Assembly (NCBI GenBank): GCA_963752935.1
Contig: CAVWAL010000024.1
Location: 124,001 to 188,000, forward strand
DNA from: RI-153 sp963752935
Lineage (GTDB): Bacteria > Chloroflexota > Anaerolineae > Caldilineales > Caldilineaceae
Reading direction: 5' to 3'
DNA length: 64,000 nucleotides
Part shown: in pieces, positions 16,964-25,454 of the stretch
How the letters are laid out: each line of letters starts with the position of its first letter
Position numbering within the stretch: the first letter of the stretch is position 1
Position numbers and translations under genes: made by a program
Notes under the pieces: generated by a model
Database searches by the model: none
Told to the model about the DNA's origin: nothing
The model's input: only the letters and a program-made list of their open reading frames with translations

Positions 16964-18334
16964 TCAGCGCAGGCCGTTGAACATATCCATAATGTTGCCG
17001 CCTGGCAGGCCGCGCCCATTGCGGCGTTTGCCTTTCTTGCCTTTGCCCATTAAACCCATTTGCTTCATCATTTTCCGCATATCGCGAAACTGTTTGAGCA
17101 GTTGGTTCACATCTTGTACCGTGCTGCCGCTGCCGTTTGCAATACGCCTGCGGCGGCTGCCGTTGAGGACATCGGGATTTTGACGCTCGAAGAGCGTCAT
17201 GCTGTAGATGATCGCCTCAATCCGCTTCAGATTCTGGGTCGCTTCCTGCGCATCGACTTGCTTGGCCATCTGGCCCATGCCCGGGATCATCTTCAACAGT
17301 TCGGTTACCGAACCCATTTTTTTCAACTGGCGAAGCTGATCCAGGAAGTCCTCAAAGTCGAAGTCACCTTCGGCCAGCTTGGCCTCCATGGCGGCAGCTT
17401 CGTCTTCGCTGATGTTATCCTGCGCCCGTTCAATCAGCGTAAGGATATCACCCATCCCCAGGATGCGGCTGGCCATCCGGTCAGGTTGGAAGGCTTCCAG
17501 CCCGTCGAGCTTTTCGCTGGTGCCCAAAAACTTGATGGGGACACCGGTCACCTCACGGATGCTCAGCGCTGCACCACCACGGGCATCGCCGTCAATCTTG
17601 GTCATGATCAAACCGCTGAGCGGGACACGTGCATTGAAGCCGCCGGCTACTTGGACGGCCTCCTGACCGGTCATGGCATCGACGACCATGAGCACGTCGG
17701 AAGGCTGCGTCACCAGGCGAACCTGCTCCAGCTCACGCATCATCTCATCGTCGATCTGAAGGCGACCGGCGGTATCGAGAATGACGGCGGTGTAGGCTTT
17801 TTCGCGGGCCAAACGCAACGCATTGCGTGCAATCGTCGCCGCCGGGACAGTGGTGCCTTCGCTGTGGACGGGCACGTCAATCTGCTGGCCCAATACCTCC
17901 AACTGCCGCACCGCCGCAGGCCGGTAAATATCCGCCGCCACCAGGAGAGGGCGTTGGCCCGACTTGCGCAAACGTAATGCCAGTTTGGCAGCCACAGTCG
18001 TCTTGCCCGCACCTTGCAGACCCACCAACATAATCACTGCCGGTTGCCCCGAAAGGTTCAAGGATGCAGGCTTGCCCAGAAGCTCAATCAACTCCTCGTT
18101 GACGATCTTCACAACCTGTTGAGCCGGCGTCAGGCTACTCATCACCTCAACGCCGATGGCTCGCTCCTTAATGCGGTTGACAAACTCCTTGACAACTTTG
18201 TAATTCACATCCGCTTCAAGCAACGCCAAACGTACTTCGCGCAGCGCGTTATTGACATCGCTCTCTGTGAGCTTGCCATGGCTGGCCAGTTGCCCAAAGA
18301 CGGCTTGAAGTTTGTCAGACAGACTTTCGAACAC
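16964..18334 (-). CDS. ffh: Signal recognition particle protein Ffh
   Basis: A 456-residue SRP54 GTPase. The N domain is helical (residues 1-90). The G domain has the P-loop GLQGAGKTTVAAKL, LLVAADIYRPAA, DTAGRLQIDDEMM and TKIDGDARGG. The Met-rich M domain (from about 300) binds 4.5S RNA and signal peptides and carries GSGSTVQDVNQLLKQF. The C-terminus GGNIMDMFNGLR is Gly/Lys-rich. It pairs with FtsY to bring translating ribosomes to the membrane. Upstream of rpsP and khpA on the same strand. Confidence 0.97.
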   Translation of the reverse strand: MFESLSDKLQAVFGQLASHGKLTESDVNNALREVRLALLEADVNYKVVKEFVNRIKERAIGVEVMSSLTPAQQVVKIVNEELIELLGKPASLNLSGQPAVIMLVGLQGAGKTTVAAKLALRLRKSGQRPLLVAADIYRPAAVRQLEVLGQQIDVPVHSEGTTVPAATIARNALRLAREKAYTAVILDTAGRLQIDDEMMRELEQVRLVTQPSDVLMVVDAMTGQEAVQVAGGFNARVPLSGLIMTKIDGDARGGAALSIREVTGVPIKFLGTSEKLDGLEAFQPDRMASRILGMGDILTLIERAQDNISEDEAAAMEAKLAEGDFDFEDFLDQLRQLKKMGSVTELLKMIPGMGQMAKQVDAQEATQNLKRIEAIIYSMTLFERQNPDVLNGSRRRRIANGSGSTVQDVNQLLKQFRDMRKMMKQMGLMGKGKKGKRRNGRGLPGGNIMDMFNGLR

Positions 18335-18361
18335 AGAAGTAACTCACTTTGCTCAATAAAA

Positions 18362-18404
18362 TGACGGGAATCTACTTTCCCTGAGGCAAGGAAAGTACCC
18401 GTCA
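18362..18404 (-). terminator. Terminator between the ribokinase-like gene and ffh
   Basis: On the minus strand TGACGGGTACTTTCC pairs with GGAAAGTAGATTCCCGTCA, with a small bulge in the 3' arm, and TTTTATT follows. It ends the ribokinase-like transcript before ffh. Confidence 0.85.
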
Positions 18405-18508
18405 CAGCCAAACCTTGTGTGTACCGACTCTGAATTTTACTGTAGAAGCGCCCGTCGGTCAAATTGTTCTTGTGCCACACGACGAACCCGTTGTCTTCCC
18501 CAATACGG

Positions 18509-19405
18509 CTAACGGGATTCTGCGAAGATTTGAACTTCACCGAGCGTTGGGATCGAACTCGCCGCACCGGGACGCGTGACACAGAGAGCCGCTGCTCTGG
18601 CTGCACGGCGTAAGGCAACATCCACGCCATCGCCTGCCACGATCCCGGCCAGGAAGTAGCCGGTGAACGTGTCGCCGGCCGCCGTCGTGTCTACGACCTC
18701 GACCTCCACCGCAGGCACATGTATCCTTTGCTCGCTGTCCGCATAGTGGGCACCGGCGCCACCTAATGTCAGCACAGTGGATGCCTGTGGATAGCGGCGG
18801 CGCATCACGTCTAGAATTGCCTCTGGCCGCGATTCGCCGGTCAACGCTTCACCCTCGGTTTCATTGACAATGAACACCGATACTGCGTCCAGCGCATAGT
18901 CGAGCAGGGTGCGCGTCATCGGCGCCGGGTTGAGCACAATTTGCAGCCCGCGTTGTCGCCCCTGGCGTAGAATTTCGTCCATCTGGCTGACCTCATTTTG
19001 GAGCAGCAAATACGCTCCGTCGCCAAAATGGCGCAGCACACGCGTCACATCGCCGGGCGAAATGGCCTGGTTGGCTCCCCCGTAGAGAATAATCGCGTTC
19101 TCCCCGTGGCTGTCCACCTGGATCAGGGCATGGCCGGTGGGCGTGTCGATCTGGACGATATGCTCAGTCCGCGCGCCGGCTTCAATCAGAATATCCAGCA
19201 GCCATCCGCCTTCAGGTCCGATCTTGCCTGCATGATGGACAGGCGCCCCGGCCCGCGCCAGGGCGATGGATTGGTTGAAACCTTTTCCACCGGCAAACTG
19301 CTGGTAGGCCAGGCTGTGGATCGTTTCTCCCGGCCGTACAAACGCCTCTACCCGGTAAACGTGATCGATGTTCAACGAGCCAAAGTTTATGATCTGTGCA
19401 GGCAT
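18509..19405 (-). CDS. Ribokinase-like PfkB-family carbohydrate kinase
   Basis: A 298-residue PfkB kinase. The first PfkB signature is FAGGKGFNQSIALARAGA (residues 37-54) and the second DTTAAGDTFTGYFLAG, whose Asp is the catalytic base. INFGSLNIDHVYRV at the N-terminus and GHALIQVDSHGENAIILYGGAN are close to ribokinases. It should phosphorylate ribose or a related sugar or nucleoside with ATP. No ribose transporter is beside it, so the substrate is not fixed. Single gene with its own terminator. Confidence 0.87.
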   Translation of the reverse strand: MPAQIINFGSLNIDHVYRVEAFVRPGETIHSLAYQQFAGGKGFNQSIALARAGAPVHHAGKIGPEGGWLLDILIEAGARTEHIVQIDTPTGHALIQVDSHGENAIILYGGANQAISPGDVTRVLRHFGDGAYLLLQNEVSQMDEILRQGRQRGLQIVLNPAPMTRTLLDYALDAVSVFIVNETEGEALTGESRPEAILDVMRRRYPQASTVLTLGGAGAHYADSEQRIHVPAVEVEVVDTTAAGDTFTGYFLAGIVAGDGVDVALRRAARAAALCVTRPGAASSIPTLGEVQIFAESR

Positions 19406-19550
19406 AGGGTGACTTCCTTGGCGACGCTAGATCAGGGATCGGTCAGGATCAGTATACCATCGTCACCCGGATCGGGTACACAGATAAGTTGGGGTTGGGG
19501 TGCGTCCCATCTGATTGGGTGGGTCCATATCTTCCGGGAAGGCACGACGG

Positions 19551-19605
19551 ATGGACACGGAGGTCCATCCCTACGTGTAGGGACCGGCCTCCGTGCCGGT
19601 CCTTT
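19551..19605. repeat. Two adjacent hairpins in the intergenic region
   Basis: GGATGGA and TCCATCC pair around an 8-nt loop (19548-19570). GGACCGGC (19581-19588) pairs with GCCGGTCC (19595-19602), with TTT after it. They lie in the 404-bp gap 19406-19809, which has no gene. The second may act as a weak terminator on the plus strand. Such GC palindromes are often dispersed genomic repeats. Confidence 0.5.
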
Positions 19606-19694
19606 CTGGGTGGCTGCCCTGCCCTGAAGGTCAAACTTGCTGCCCACGCCGAAATCGCCTCCAATTGAAGTAGACCTGGCCCTTACCGTCACGA

Positions 19695-19723
19695 TTGTCT
19701 GTTGTCTACGAGGGTGGTATACT
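19695..19723 (+). promoter_or_regulatory. Probable promoter for the acyl-CoA-binding protein gene
   Basis: TTGTCT (19695-19700), 17 bp, TATACT (19718-19723). It lies about 87 bases before the chosen start at 19810. Confidence 0.6.
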
Positions 19724-19809
19724 GACAGTATGTTAACGATTCTGATCCACTGAGTCTGTCGCCTGTACGGCATGGTTGTACGGAGATGGATGGCGGTATG
19801 GAGGCTGCG

Positions 19810-20070
19810 ATGTCCGATCTTAAGTCTACGTTCGAAACGGCTGCTCGTGATGCCCAGTCTCTACCCAAACGCCCTGGTAACGAATCCCTTCTGAAACTAT
19901 ATGCATTGTACAAACAGGCTACAGTTGGTGATGTGACGGGCAAACGCCCAGGCTTCACAGACATGGTCGGCCGCGCCAAGTATGATGCCTGGGCCGACCG
20001 CAAGGGACTCAGCCAGGAAGATGCCATGCAATCTTACATCGATCTGGTCGGCACCCTGAAGTCTGGTTAA
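19810..20070 (+). CDS. Acyl-CoA-binding protein
   Basis: An 86-residue ACBP. ATG 19810 is chosen over ATGs at 19786 and 19798 because GGAGG at 19801-19805 precedes it and homologues begin MSDL. The four-helix ACBP features are visible: LLKLYALYKQATVGD and GRAKYDAWADRKGLSQEDAMQSYI, with the conserved Tyr and Lys that hold the acyl-CoA phosphate. It buffers or carries long-chain acyl-CoA in the cytoplasm. ACBPs are standard in eukaryotes and patchy in bacteria. No acyl-CoA enzymes are next to it. Confidence 0.92.
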   Translation: MSDLKSTFETAARDAQSLPKRPGNESLLKLYALYKQATVGDVTGKRPGFTDMVGRAKYDAWADRKGLSQEDAMQSYIDLVGTLKSG

Positions 20071-20157
20071 CCATTCATAGAGTCGGTATCCTTCTTAGCT
20101 GAGACATTCAGCCGAGATAACAACCTTCATTCCCTCACTTAGAAAGTACGGGTTACG

Positions 20158-20802
20158 ATGAAAAAAGCATTGGTGGTTTGGGGCGGCTGGTCGGGCCATG
20201 AGCCGGAGCAGTGCGTCAAAATCTTCGCGCCATTGTTAGAAGAAGCCGGTTTCTCTGTGGACATTCACACGGATCTGGATGTTTACACCGACGAAAACAA
20301 GATGCGCTCCTTTGATCTCATCTCACAGGTCTTCACCATGAGTCAGATCAGCAAGGAACAAGAGAAGGGTCTGCTAGAGGCGGTCAAAGCCGGCGCCGGT
20401 TTTGCAGGATGGCATGGCGGCATCGCCGACGCCTTCCGCAACAACACTGAGTACCAGTTCATGGTGGGCGGACAGTGGGTAGCGCACCCAGGTAACGTGA
20501 TCGATTACAAAGTCAATATCATCAATCACACCGATCCGATTACCGCCGGACTGGACGACTTCATGATGCACAGCGAGCAGTACTATATGCACGTTGACCC
20601 CAACAATGAAGTCCTGGCCACCACGACATTCGGTGGACAGTATGCACCCTGGATCGAAGGGACAGTGATGCCGGTCGTGTGGAAGCGGCGATGGGGCGAA
20701 GGCAAGATCTTCTACTCGTCACTGGGGCATGTTGCCGCCGATTTCGATGTGCCGGAAGCGCGTGAGATCACCCGCCGCGGCCTGATCTGGGCCAGTCGCT
20801 GA
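20158..20802 (+). CDS. ThuA-like protein (trehalose-utilisation family)
   Basis: 214 residues with a glutamine-amidotransferase-like flavodoxin fold of the ThuA family: ALVVWGGWSGHEPEQC at the start, AGAGFAGWHGGIADAF, INHTDPITAGLDDF and the closing GEGKIFYSSLGHVAADF. In rhizobia ThuA works with ThuB in a 3-keto-trehalose pathway; here an oxidoreductase of the ThuB superfamily follows 42 bases downstream. Role in sugar oxidation is inferred from this pairing. Confidence 0.85.
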   Translation: MKKALVVWGGWSGHEPEQCVKIFAPLLEEAGFSVDIHTDLDVYTDENKMRSFDLISQVFTMSQISKEQEKGLLEAVKAGAGFAGWHGGIADAFRNNTEYQFMVGGQWVAHPGNVIDYKVNIINHTDPITAGLDDFMMHSEQYYMHVDPNNEVLATTTFGGQYAPWIEGTVMPVVWKRRWGEGKIFYSSLGHVAADFDVPEAREITRRGLIWASR

Positions 20803-20844
20803 TCGACTCTATCCAACCGTTTCTACTTTCAGAAGGATCGATGT

Positions 20845-21951
20845 GTGAAGACACTGCCTGCCAGAATTGGTATGATTGGGTGTGGAAATATCAGTAAACA
20901 GTATTTTACCGTGGCTCAGCGCCTGCCGTCTATCGAGATCGTGGCTGTGGCCGATCTGCGTCGAGAGGCTGCTGAAGCTGCGGCAGACCAGTGGAACATT
21001 CCTCGTGTGCTCGGTGTCGATGAACTGCTGGCCGATGCGGATATCGACATCGTCCTCAACTTGACGATCCCGGGCGCGCACTATGAGGTGGCTCTGGCTG
21101 CGCTAGAGGCCGGTAAGTCTGTCTATAATGAGAAGCCGTTGGCGTTGCGTGCCGCAGATGGTCAACATCTGTTATCTGTGGCGGCGCAAAAAGGGGTGCG
21201 CGTTGGCTGTGCGCCCGATACCTTCTTGGGCGGTGGTCTGCAATCGGCCCGCAAGTTGATCGATGACGGTGCGATTGGCGCACCGGTGGCCGCTACCGCC
21301 TTTATGATGAGCCGTGGTCATGAACATTGGCACCCTAGCCCAGAGTTTTACTACAAGGCCGGCGGGGGCCCCATGTTCGATATGGGGCCCTACTACCTGA
21401 CCGCTCTGGTCGCCATGTTGGGCGATGTGCGCCGTGTGACGGGTTCCACGCGCATCACCTGGCCAAAGCGGACAATTCTCAGCGAGCCGCTGCGCGATAC
21501 GGTGATGACCGTCGATGTGCCTACCCATGTCGTTGGGCTGCTGGACTTCAACAGCGGACCTATCGGCACCATCATTACCACGTTTGATGTCAAGGCGTCG
21601 GCGTTGCCGAGGATTGAGATCTATGGCACCGACGGTACCCTTAGCCTGCCGGATCCAAACACATTCGGCGGTGTTACACTGCTCCGCCGCACCGGTGACA
21701 GCGAGTGGACTGAGATCCCACCCGTCTTCCCCAACTTGGAGGCATCGCGCGGCCTCGGCGTTGCCGATATGGCCGATGCCATCATCTCGGGTCGCCCACA
21801 CCGTGCGTCCGGCGAGCTTGCTAATCACGTTCTCGAAATCATGGAAGCGATACACGTTGCCTCAAACGAAGATCGCCATGTTCACCTGACCAGCCGCTGC
21901 CCACGACCGGCGCCCTTCCCGCCCGGTCTGGCCGAAGGCGAAGTGAGGTGA
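20845..21951 (+). CDS. Gfo/Idh/MocA-family oxidoreductase
   Basis: A 368-residue NAD(P)-dependent sugar dehydrogenase family protein. GTG 20845 is the start, behind AAGGA; an ATG four bases upstream is out of frame. It has the N-terminal nucleotide-binding motif IGMIGCGNISKQY, the NEKPLA motif with its conserved Lys near residue 95, and a C-terminal alpha/beta domain with GPMFDMGPYYLTALV. Oxidation of a sugar or cyclitol hydroxyl is expected. Co-oriented and closely spaced with the ThuA-like gene, so probably one operon. Confidence 0.88.
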   Translation: MKTLPARIGMIGCGNISKQYFTVAQRLPSIEIVAVADLRREAAEAAADQWNIPRVLGVDELLADADIDIVLNLTIPGAHYEVALAALEAGKSVYNEKPLALRAADGQHLLSVAAQKGVRVGCAPDTFLGGGLQSARKLIDDGAIGAPVAATAFMMSRGHEHWHPSPEFYYKAGGGPMFDMGPYYLTALVAMLGDVRRVTGSTRITWPKRTILSEPLRDTVMTVDVPTHVVGLLDFNSGPIGTIITTFDVKASALPRIEIYGTDGTLSLPDPNTFGGVTLLRRTGDSEWTEIPPVFPNLEASRGLGVADMADAIISGRPHRASGELANHVLEIMEAIHVASNEDRHVHLTSRCPRPAPFPPGLAEGEVR

Positions 21952-22013
21952 GCGACTATCCATGATCCGTTCTCGTCCTCGAACTCATCACTGCTACCCC
22001 GAGGGGAACGCTC

Positions 22014-22493
22014 ATGGTACCCGACAGAAGCTGTTGCACCATCTTACTTGCCGATGATGATCGCTATGTGCATGATCTTGCGCGTAAGGCATTGGCCGAA
22101 GTAACTCAGTTGCAACTGACGAAAATCGTCGCCGTTGATGATGGAATCCAGCTATTGGATTATCTGTATCGGCGCGGGAAGTTTGTTTGCCCAAACAGCG
22201 CCCCGCGCCCTAGATTTATCCTGCTGGATCTAAATATGCCGCGCATGGATGGCTACGAGACACTGCGCGATCTGCGTCAGTTTGATGAGTTTGCCTCGAT
22301 CCCGGTGATTGTCATGACGGGATCGAACGACAGCGTGGCGGCGGCTCAATCCTACCAACTCGGCGCGACCCTGTTTGTCAATAAGCCTTCGGATTATCAG
22401 TCATTTGTGCGGTTGATGGATCGTTTGAACTCCCGATGGTGCGGGCTTGTCAAGCAAGATCGTACGCACGAGCATATCTCGGTTTTGTCTTGA
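22014..22493 (+). CDS. CheY-like response regulator, Rcp1 type
   Basis: A 159-residue single receiver domain. The acidic pocket is ADDDR near residue 14; the phosphoacceptor Asp lies in FILLDLNMPRMDGYETL; the conserved Thr is in VIVMTGSND and the Lys in FVNKPSD. The insert QLLDYLYRRGKF resembles Rcp1-type regulators that pair with phytochrome-like kinases. There is no output domain, and no kinase is in the window. It is followed closely by the PPK1-head gene. Confidence 0.88.
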   Translation: MVPDRSCCTILLADDDRYVHDLARKALAEVTQLQLTKIVAVDDGIQLLDYLYRRGKFVCPNSAPRPRFILLDLNMPRMDGYETLRDLRQFDEFASIPVIVMTGSNDSVAAAQSYQLGATLFVNKPSDYQSFVRLMDRLNSRWCGLVKQDRTHEHISVLS

Positions 22494-22536
22494 CCACCTG
22501 CGCCAATCGCAACTTGCTGCACAGGGAGATATTGTC

Positions 22537-23577
22537 TTGAGAGCGCATCACCCACTACAGTCAGATGCAGATGATACATTGGCGGCGCGCGCTCGGACGT
22601 TAGCTCACGGTCTGCGTACGTTTCGACCTCAGCAAGATCTGCCGCGCGCTCTGTGGGAAACAGCCTATTTGCTACAGGAAAGCGCGAATTCGGATCGATC
22701 CCTGATTGAGCGGTTGCGTATTCTAGGCTTGATGACCACCAGTATCGATCGCTTCTTTGCAGAACAACTGCCCATCTGGCGGGCCCATGCGGCACAGGAT
22801 GCAGCCATTGCCCGCCAGTTGCAGCATCTCCCGGCCCAACTTCAATCGATTCTGCAAGAGGCTTCGACGCTGCTCAGTAGTCAACTGTTACCCAGTCTCA
22901 CCGAAGAAGAAGGCATTCGTATCTGTGTACCCGCTGCATTGAACGAAGAATCGTTGCAGTGGCTACGGAATTTCTTTCATCGGCGCGTCTATCCTCTGCT
23001 GACACCGTTGGCGGTTGATCCCGGTCATCCATTCCCGTTTATCAGTAGTTTTAGCTTGAATCTGCTGGTTGAACTGCGTCCCGATCCGCTATATGATGCC
23101 TGGGAATCGCCCAACTACGCCCGGATCAAAGTACCCCGGCTGCTGCCGCGCTATATTCATGTGCCCAGCGCCGACAGGATCTGCCCCACAAATGGACGAA
23201 TGACCCGCTGTTATCTGCAAAGCGAGGAATTGCTGCGCTTTTTCTTGCCCGATCTCTTCCCTGGATTGACTGTGCAGGGTGCTTTTCTCTTCCGTGTGGT
23301 ACGCGCCGCCGAAGCGGACAGTAGCAGGCAAAATCCGCTGCAACGCCGTACGCGGCAACAGGAACTCAGCCTCCCCGTTGTCCGTCTGGATGTGGAAGAG
23401 GCCATGCCGTCCGATCTGTTGGCCTGGCTTGTCGACCACCTGGCTGTAACGTCAGATGTCTGCTTTCGCACGTCGGATCAGATTGGCGAACTCCAACTGG
23501 TAGAACTGGCGAATATCCTGGAAGGGATCGACGCCGGCGTCCCCATGTCGCCGTGGGCAACTTCGGCATCAGCATGA
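22537..23577 (+). CDS. Polyphosphate kinase 1 N-terminal and head domains only (no catalytic half)
   Basis: About 346 residues, starting at TTG 22537 behind AGGGAGA; the frame is open further upstream, so the start is not certain. The sequence follows PPK1 N and H domains: SLIERLRILGLMTTSIDRFFAEQ, LLPSLTEEEGIRICVP, the hallmark PLLTPLAVDPGHPFPFIS, ARIKVPRLLPRYIHV, and PVVRLDVEEAMPSDLLAWL. It stops at about residue 346, where PPK1 would enter its C1 and C2 domains. Full PPK1 is about 700 residues and uses two His residues in that missing half. No continuation exists in any frame before the serS leader. It cannot be an active kinase; it is a remnant or a binding module. Confidence 0.82.
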   Translation: MRAHHPLQSDADDTLAARARTLAHGLRTFRPQQDLPRALWETAYLLQESANSDRSLIERLRILGLMTTSIDRFFAEQLPIWRAHAAQDAAIARQLQHLPAQLQSILQEASTLLSSQLLPSLTEEEGIRICVPAALNEESLQWLRNFFHRRVYPLLTPLAVDPGHPFPFISSFSLNLLVELRPDPLYDAWESPNYARIKVPRLLPRYIHVPSADRICPTNGRMTRCYLQSEELLRFFLPDLFPGLTVQGAFLFRVVRAAEADSSRQNPLQRRTRQQELSLPVVRLDVEEAMPSDLLAWLVDHLAVTSDVCFRTSDQIGELQLVELANILEGIDAGVPMSPWATSASA

Positions 23578-23604
23578 TGCTCTCATCTGCCGAAGCGCAA
23601 TAGT

Positions 23605-23633
23605 TTGACAGCCCCGATCCAGTATGCTAAATT
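23605..23633 (+). promoter_or_regulatory. Promoter of the serS T-box transcript
   Basis: TTGACA (23605-23610), 17 bp, TAAATT (23628-23633). It lies just after the PPK-like stop and upstream of the T-box leader. Confidence 0.7.
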
Positions 23634-23699
23634 TGAAGCTACTGAAGCGCAAGACAGCGTCGATAGCGGTTGTGAAAACAAGTCGAAAAACAACAAACT

Positions 23700-23934
23700 A
23701 AAGAACGATGACAGAGACCACGGTCTGTCTCGGTTTCCCTTCAGAGAGTTGCCGGTGGCTGCGAGGCAATAGGGGCCGATCGGATCAGCACCTCTTGAGT
23801 TTCCGGCAGGCAATGGCCGGACGGTTGGCCCCGTTAGCGGCGTAATGAGACAGTGCATCAGCCCGGGGCTTGCACTGTGAAACCAGGTGGCACCACGAGA
23901 CCTCTCGTCCTGATAGACAGGCGAGGGGTTTTTT
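23700..23934 (+). promoter_or_regulatory. T-box riboswitch (serine) controlling serS
   Basis: Canonical T-box parts occur in order. Distal Stem I: CCCT, the AGAGAG bulge (23743-23748), TTGCC, a GGTGGCTGCGA terminal loop (23754-23764), GGCAA, AGGG. Stem III: CAGTGCA pairing with TGCACTG. The T-box bulge GGTGGCACC is at 23886-23894. The terminator is CCTCTCGTC (23901-23909) with GGCGAGGGG (23920-23928) and six T. The specifier region GGATCAGCA contains TCA (23785-23787) overlapping AGC (23787-23789), both serine codons. Uncharged tRNA-Ser should stabilise the antiterminator and switch on serS. The end at 23934 and the start near 23700 are approximate. Confidence 0.93.
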
Positions 23935-23968
23935 GATCCATCGTAACCGAGCGGTTTAGGAGGAGATC

Positions 23969-25249
23969 ATGCTAGACATCAAATGGATGCGTGAACATCG
24001 CGCCGAGTTGGCCGAAGCGATGCAGAAACTCAACGCGACCGACGCCCCTTGGGAGCAAGCGCTCGATCTAGATGAGCGACGTCGTGAACTACTGACGAAA
24101 GTGGAGGTGCTGCGCGCCGAACGCAACACCGGTTCCCGCGACATTGGCACATTGTTTCGCGAAAAACGCAGCGAGGAAGCCAATGCTCTGAAGAATCGCA
24201 TGACCGAGGTTGGCAGCGAGATCGAAACCATCGAGACAGAATTGCGTCAGGTCGAAGCTGACTTCTATTACGCCATGATGCGCATTCCCAATACCCCTGA
24301 GCCGGACGTGCCGGTAGCGCCCGACGAATCGGGGAACGAGGTGCTTAAGGAGTGGGGTGACAAACCGACCTTTGCCTTTGCGCCCAAACCACACTGGGAA
24401 CTGGCCGAAGCGCTGGACATTATTGACTTTGAACGCGGCGTTAAGCTGTCGGGCAGCCGCTTCTACGTGCTCAAGGGCGCCGCAGCGCGCCTGCAACGGG
24501 CGCTGATCAACTGGTTCCTCGACGTGCATACGATGGAACACGGCTACGTGGAGGTCTATCCGCCGTTTATGGTGCGCGGCTATTGCATGGAAGGCACGGG
24601 CAACCTGCCCAAGTTCGGTGAGACTCTCTATCGAGACGCCGAAGAGGACTACTGGCTGATCCCCACCGCCGAGGTGCCGGTGACCAATCTCTACCGGGAC
24701 GAGATCATCGAGGCGGGGCAATTGCCCATCTGCCATGTGGCATCGACGCCCTGTTTCCGCCGCGAAAAGGTATCGGCCGGCAAGGATGTACGCGGGATCA
24801 AGCGTGTTCACCAGTTCCACAAGGTCGAAATGGTCAAGTTTGTGGAGCCCCAAAACGGGCGCGACGAGCTAGAGGCGCTGACACACGATGCCGAAGAGTT
24901 GTTAGAGCGGCTCAATCTGCCCTATCGACGCCTGGCCATCGCTACCGGCGATCTGTCGTTTGTGGCTGCAATCAAGTATGATCTAGAAGTGTGGAGCGCC
25001 GGTTCGCAGGAGTGGCTCGAAGTCAGCTCGTGTTCGCTCTTCCGCGATTTTCAGGCCAGGCGCGCCAACATCCGGTATCGCCCCGAAGAAGGAGCACGCC
25101 CCGAATACGTCTACACGCTCAACGGTTCGGGCCTGGCGTTGCCGCGTGTGATCATTGCAATCCTTGAAAACGGGCAACAAGAGGACGGCTCGATCATGAT
25201 CCCGCCTGTCTTAAAACCCTATATGGGGGGGCTGGAACGAATTGGTTGA
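23969..25249 (+). CDS. serS: Seryl-tRNA synthetase
   Basis: A 426-residue class II synthetase behind AGGAGGAGA. The N-terminal helical hairpin (residues about 25-105) is the arm that grips the long variable arm of tRNA-Ser. The catalytic core has class II motif 1 (YVEVYPPFMV), motif 2 (STPCFRREKVSAGKDVRGIKRVHQFHKVE) and motif 3 (GSGLALPRVIIAILENGQQ). The conserved PTAEVPVTNLY is present. Expression is controlled by the T-box leader upstream, and a strong terminator follows. Confidence 0.97.
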   Translation: MLDIKWMREHRAELAEAMQKLNATDAPWEQALDLDERRRELLTKVEVLRAERNTGSRDIGTLFREKRSEEANALKNRMTEVGSEIETIETELRQVEADFYYAMMRIPNTPEPDVPVAPDESGNEVLKEWGDKPTFAFAPKPHWELAEALDIIDFERGVKLSGSRFYVLKGAAARLQRALINWFLDVHTMEHGYVEVYPPFMVRGYCMEGTGNLPKFGETLYRDAEEDYWLIPTAEVPVTNLYRDEIIEAGQLPICHVASTPCFRREKVSAGKDVRGIKRVHQFHKVEMVKFVEPQNGRDELEALTHDAEELLERLNLPYRRLAIATGDLSFVAAIKYDLEVWSAGSQEWLEVSSCSLFRDFQARRANIRYRPEEGARPEYVYTLNGSGLALPRVIIAILENGQQEDGSIMIPPVLKPYMGGLERIG

Positions 25250-25354
25250 TCTTCGTGGCCTGGCAAGCGATCAACGGCCGCACTTTAGCCTGGTGCATGT
25301 ATCGTGACTTACTGATCCTGCGTGTCTATGCGTTGACAATGCTTATGTGAACGG

Positions 25355-25383
25355 CGCAGGGGCGACACGCCCCTGCGTTTTTT
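25355..25383 (+). terminator. Terminator after serS
   Basis: CGCAGGGGCG (25355-25364) and CGCCCCTGCG (25368-25377) form a perfect 10-bp stem with a 3-nt loop, followed by six T. Confidence 0.93.
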
Positions 25384-25454
25384 CACCCATCACTGCCGCC
25401 TGTTCCCCCTATTCACCACAGCTAATTCACCTAGACCAGTTAAAGGAGCGGGTT

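Noticed and set aside
23583..23858. Minus-strand frame of 91 codons across the serS leader
   Set aside because: It runs across the T-box structure, which explains the sequence fully.
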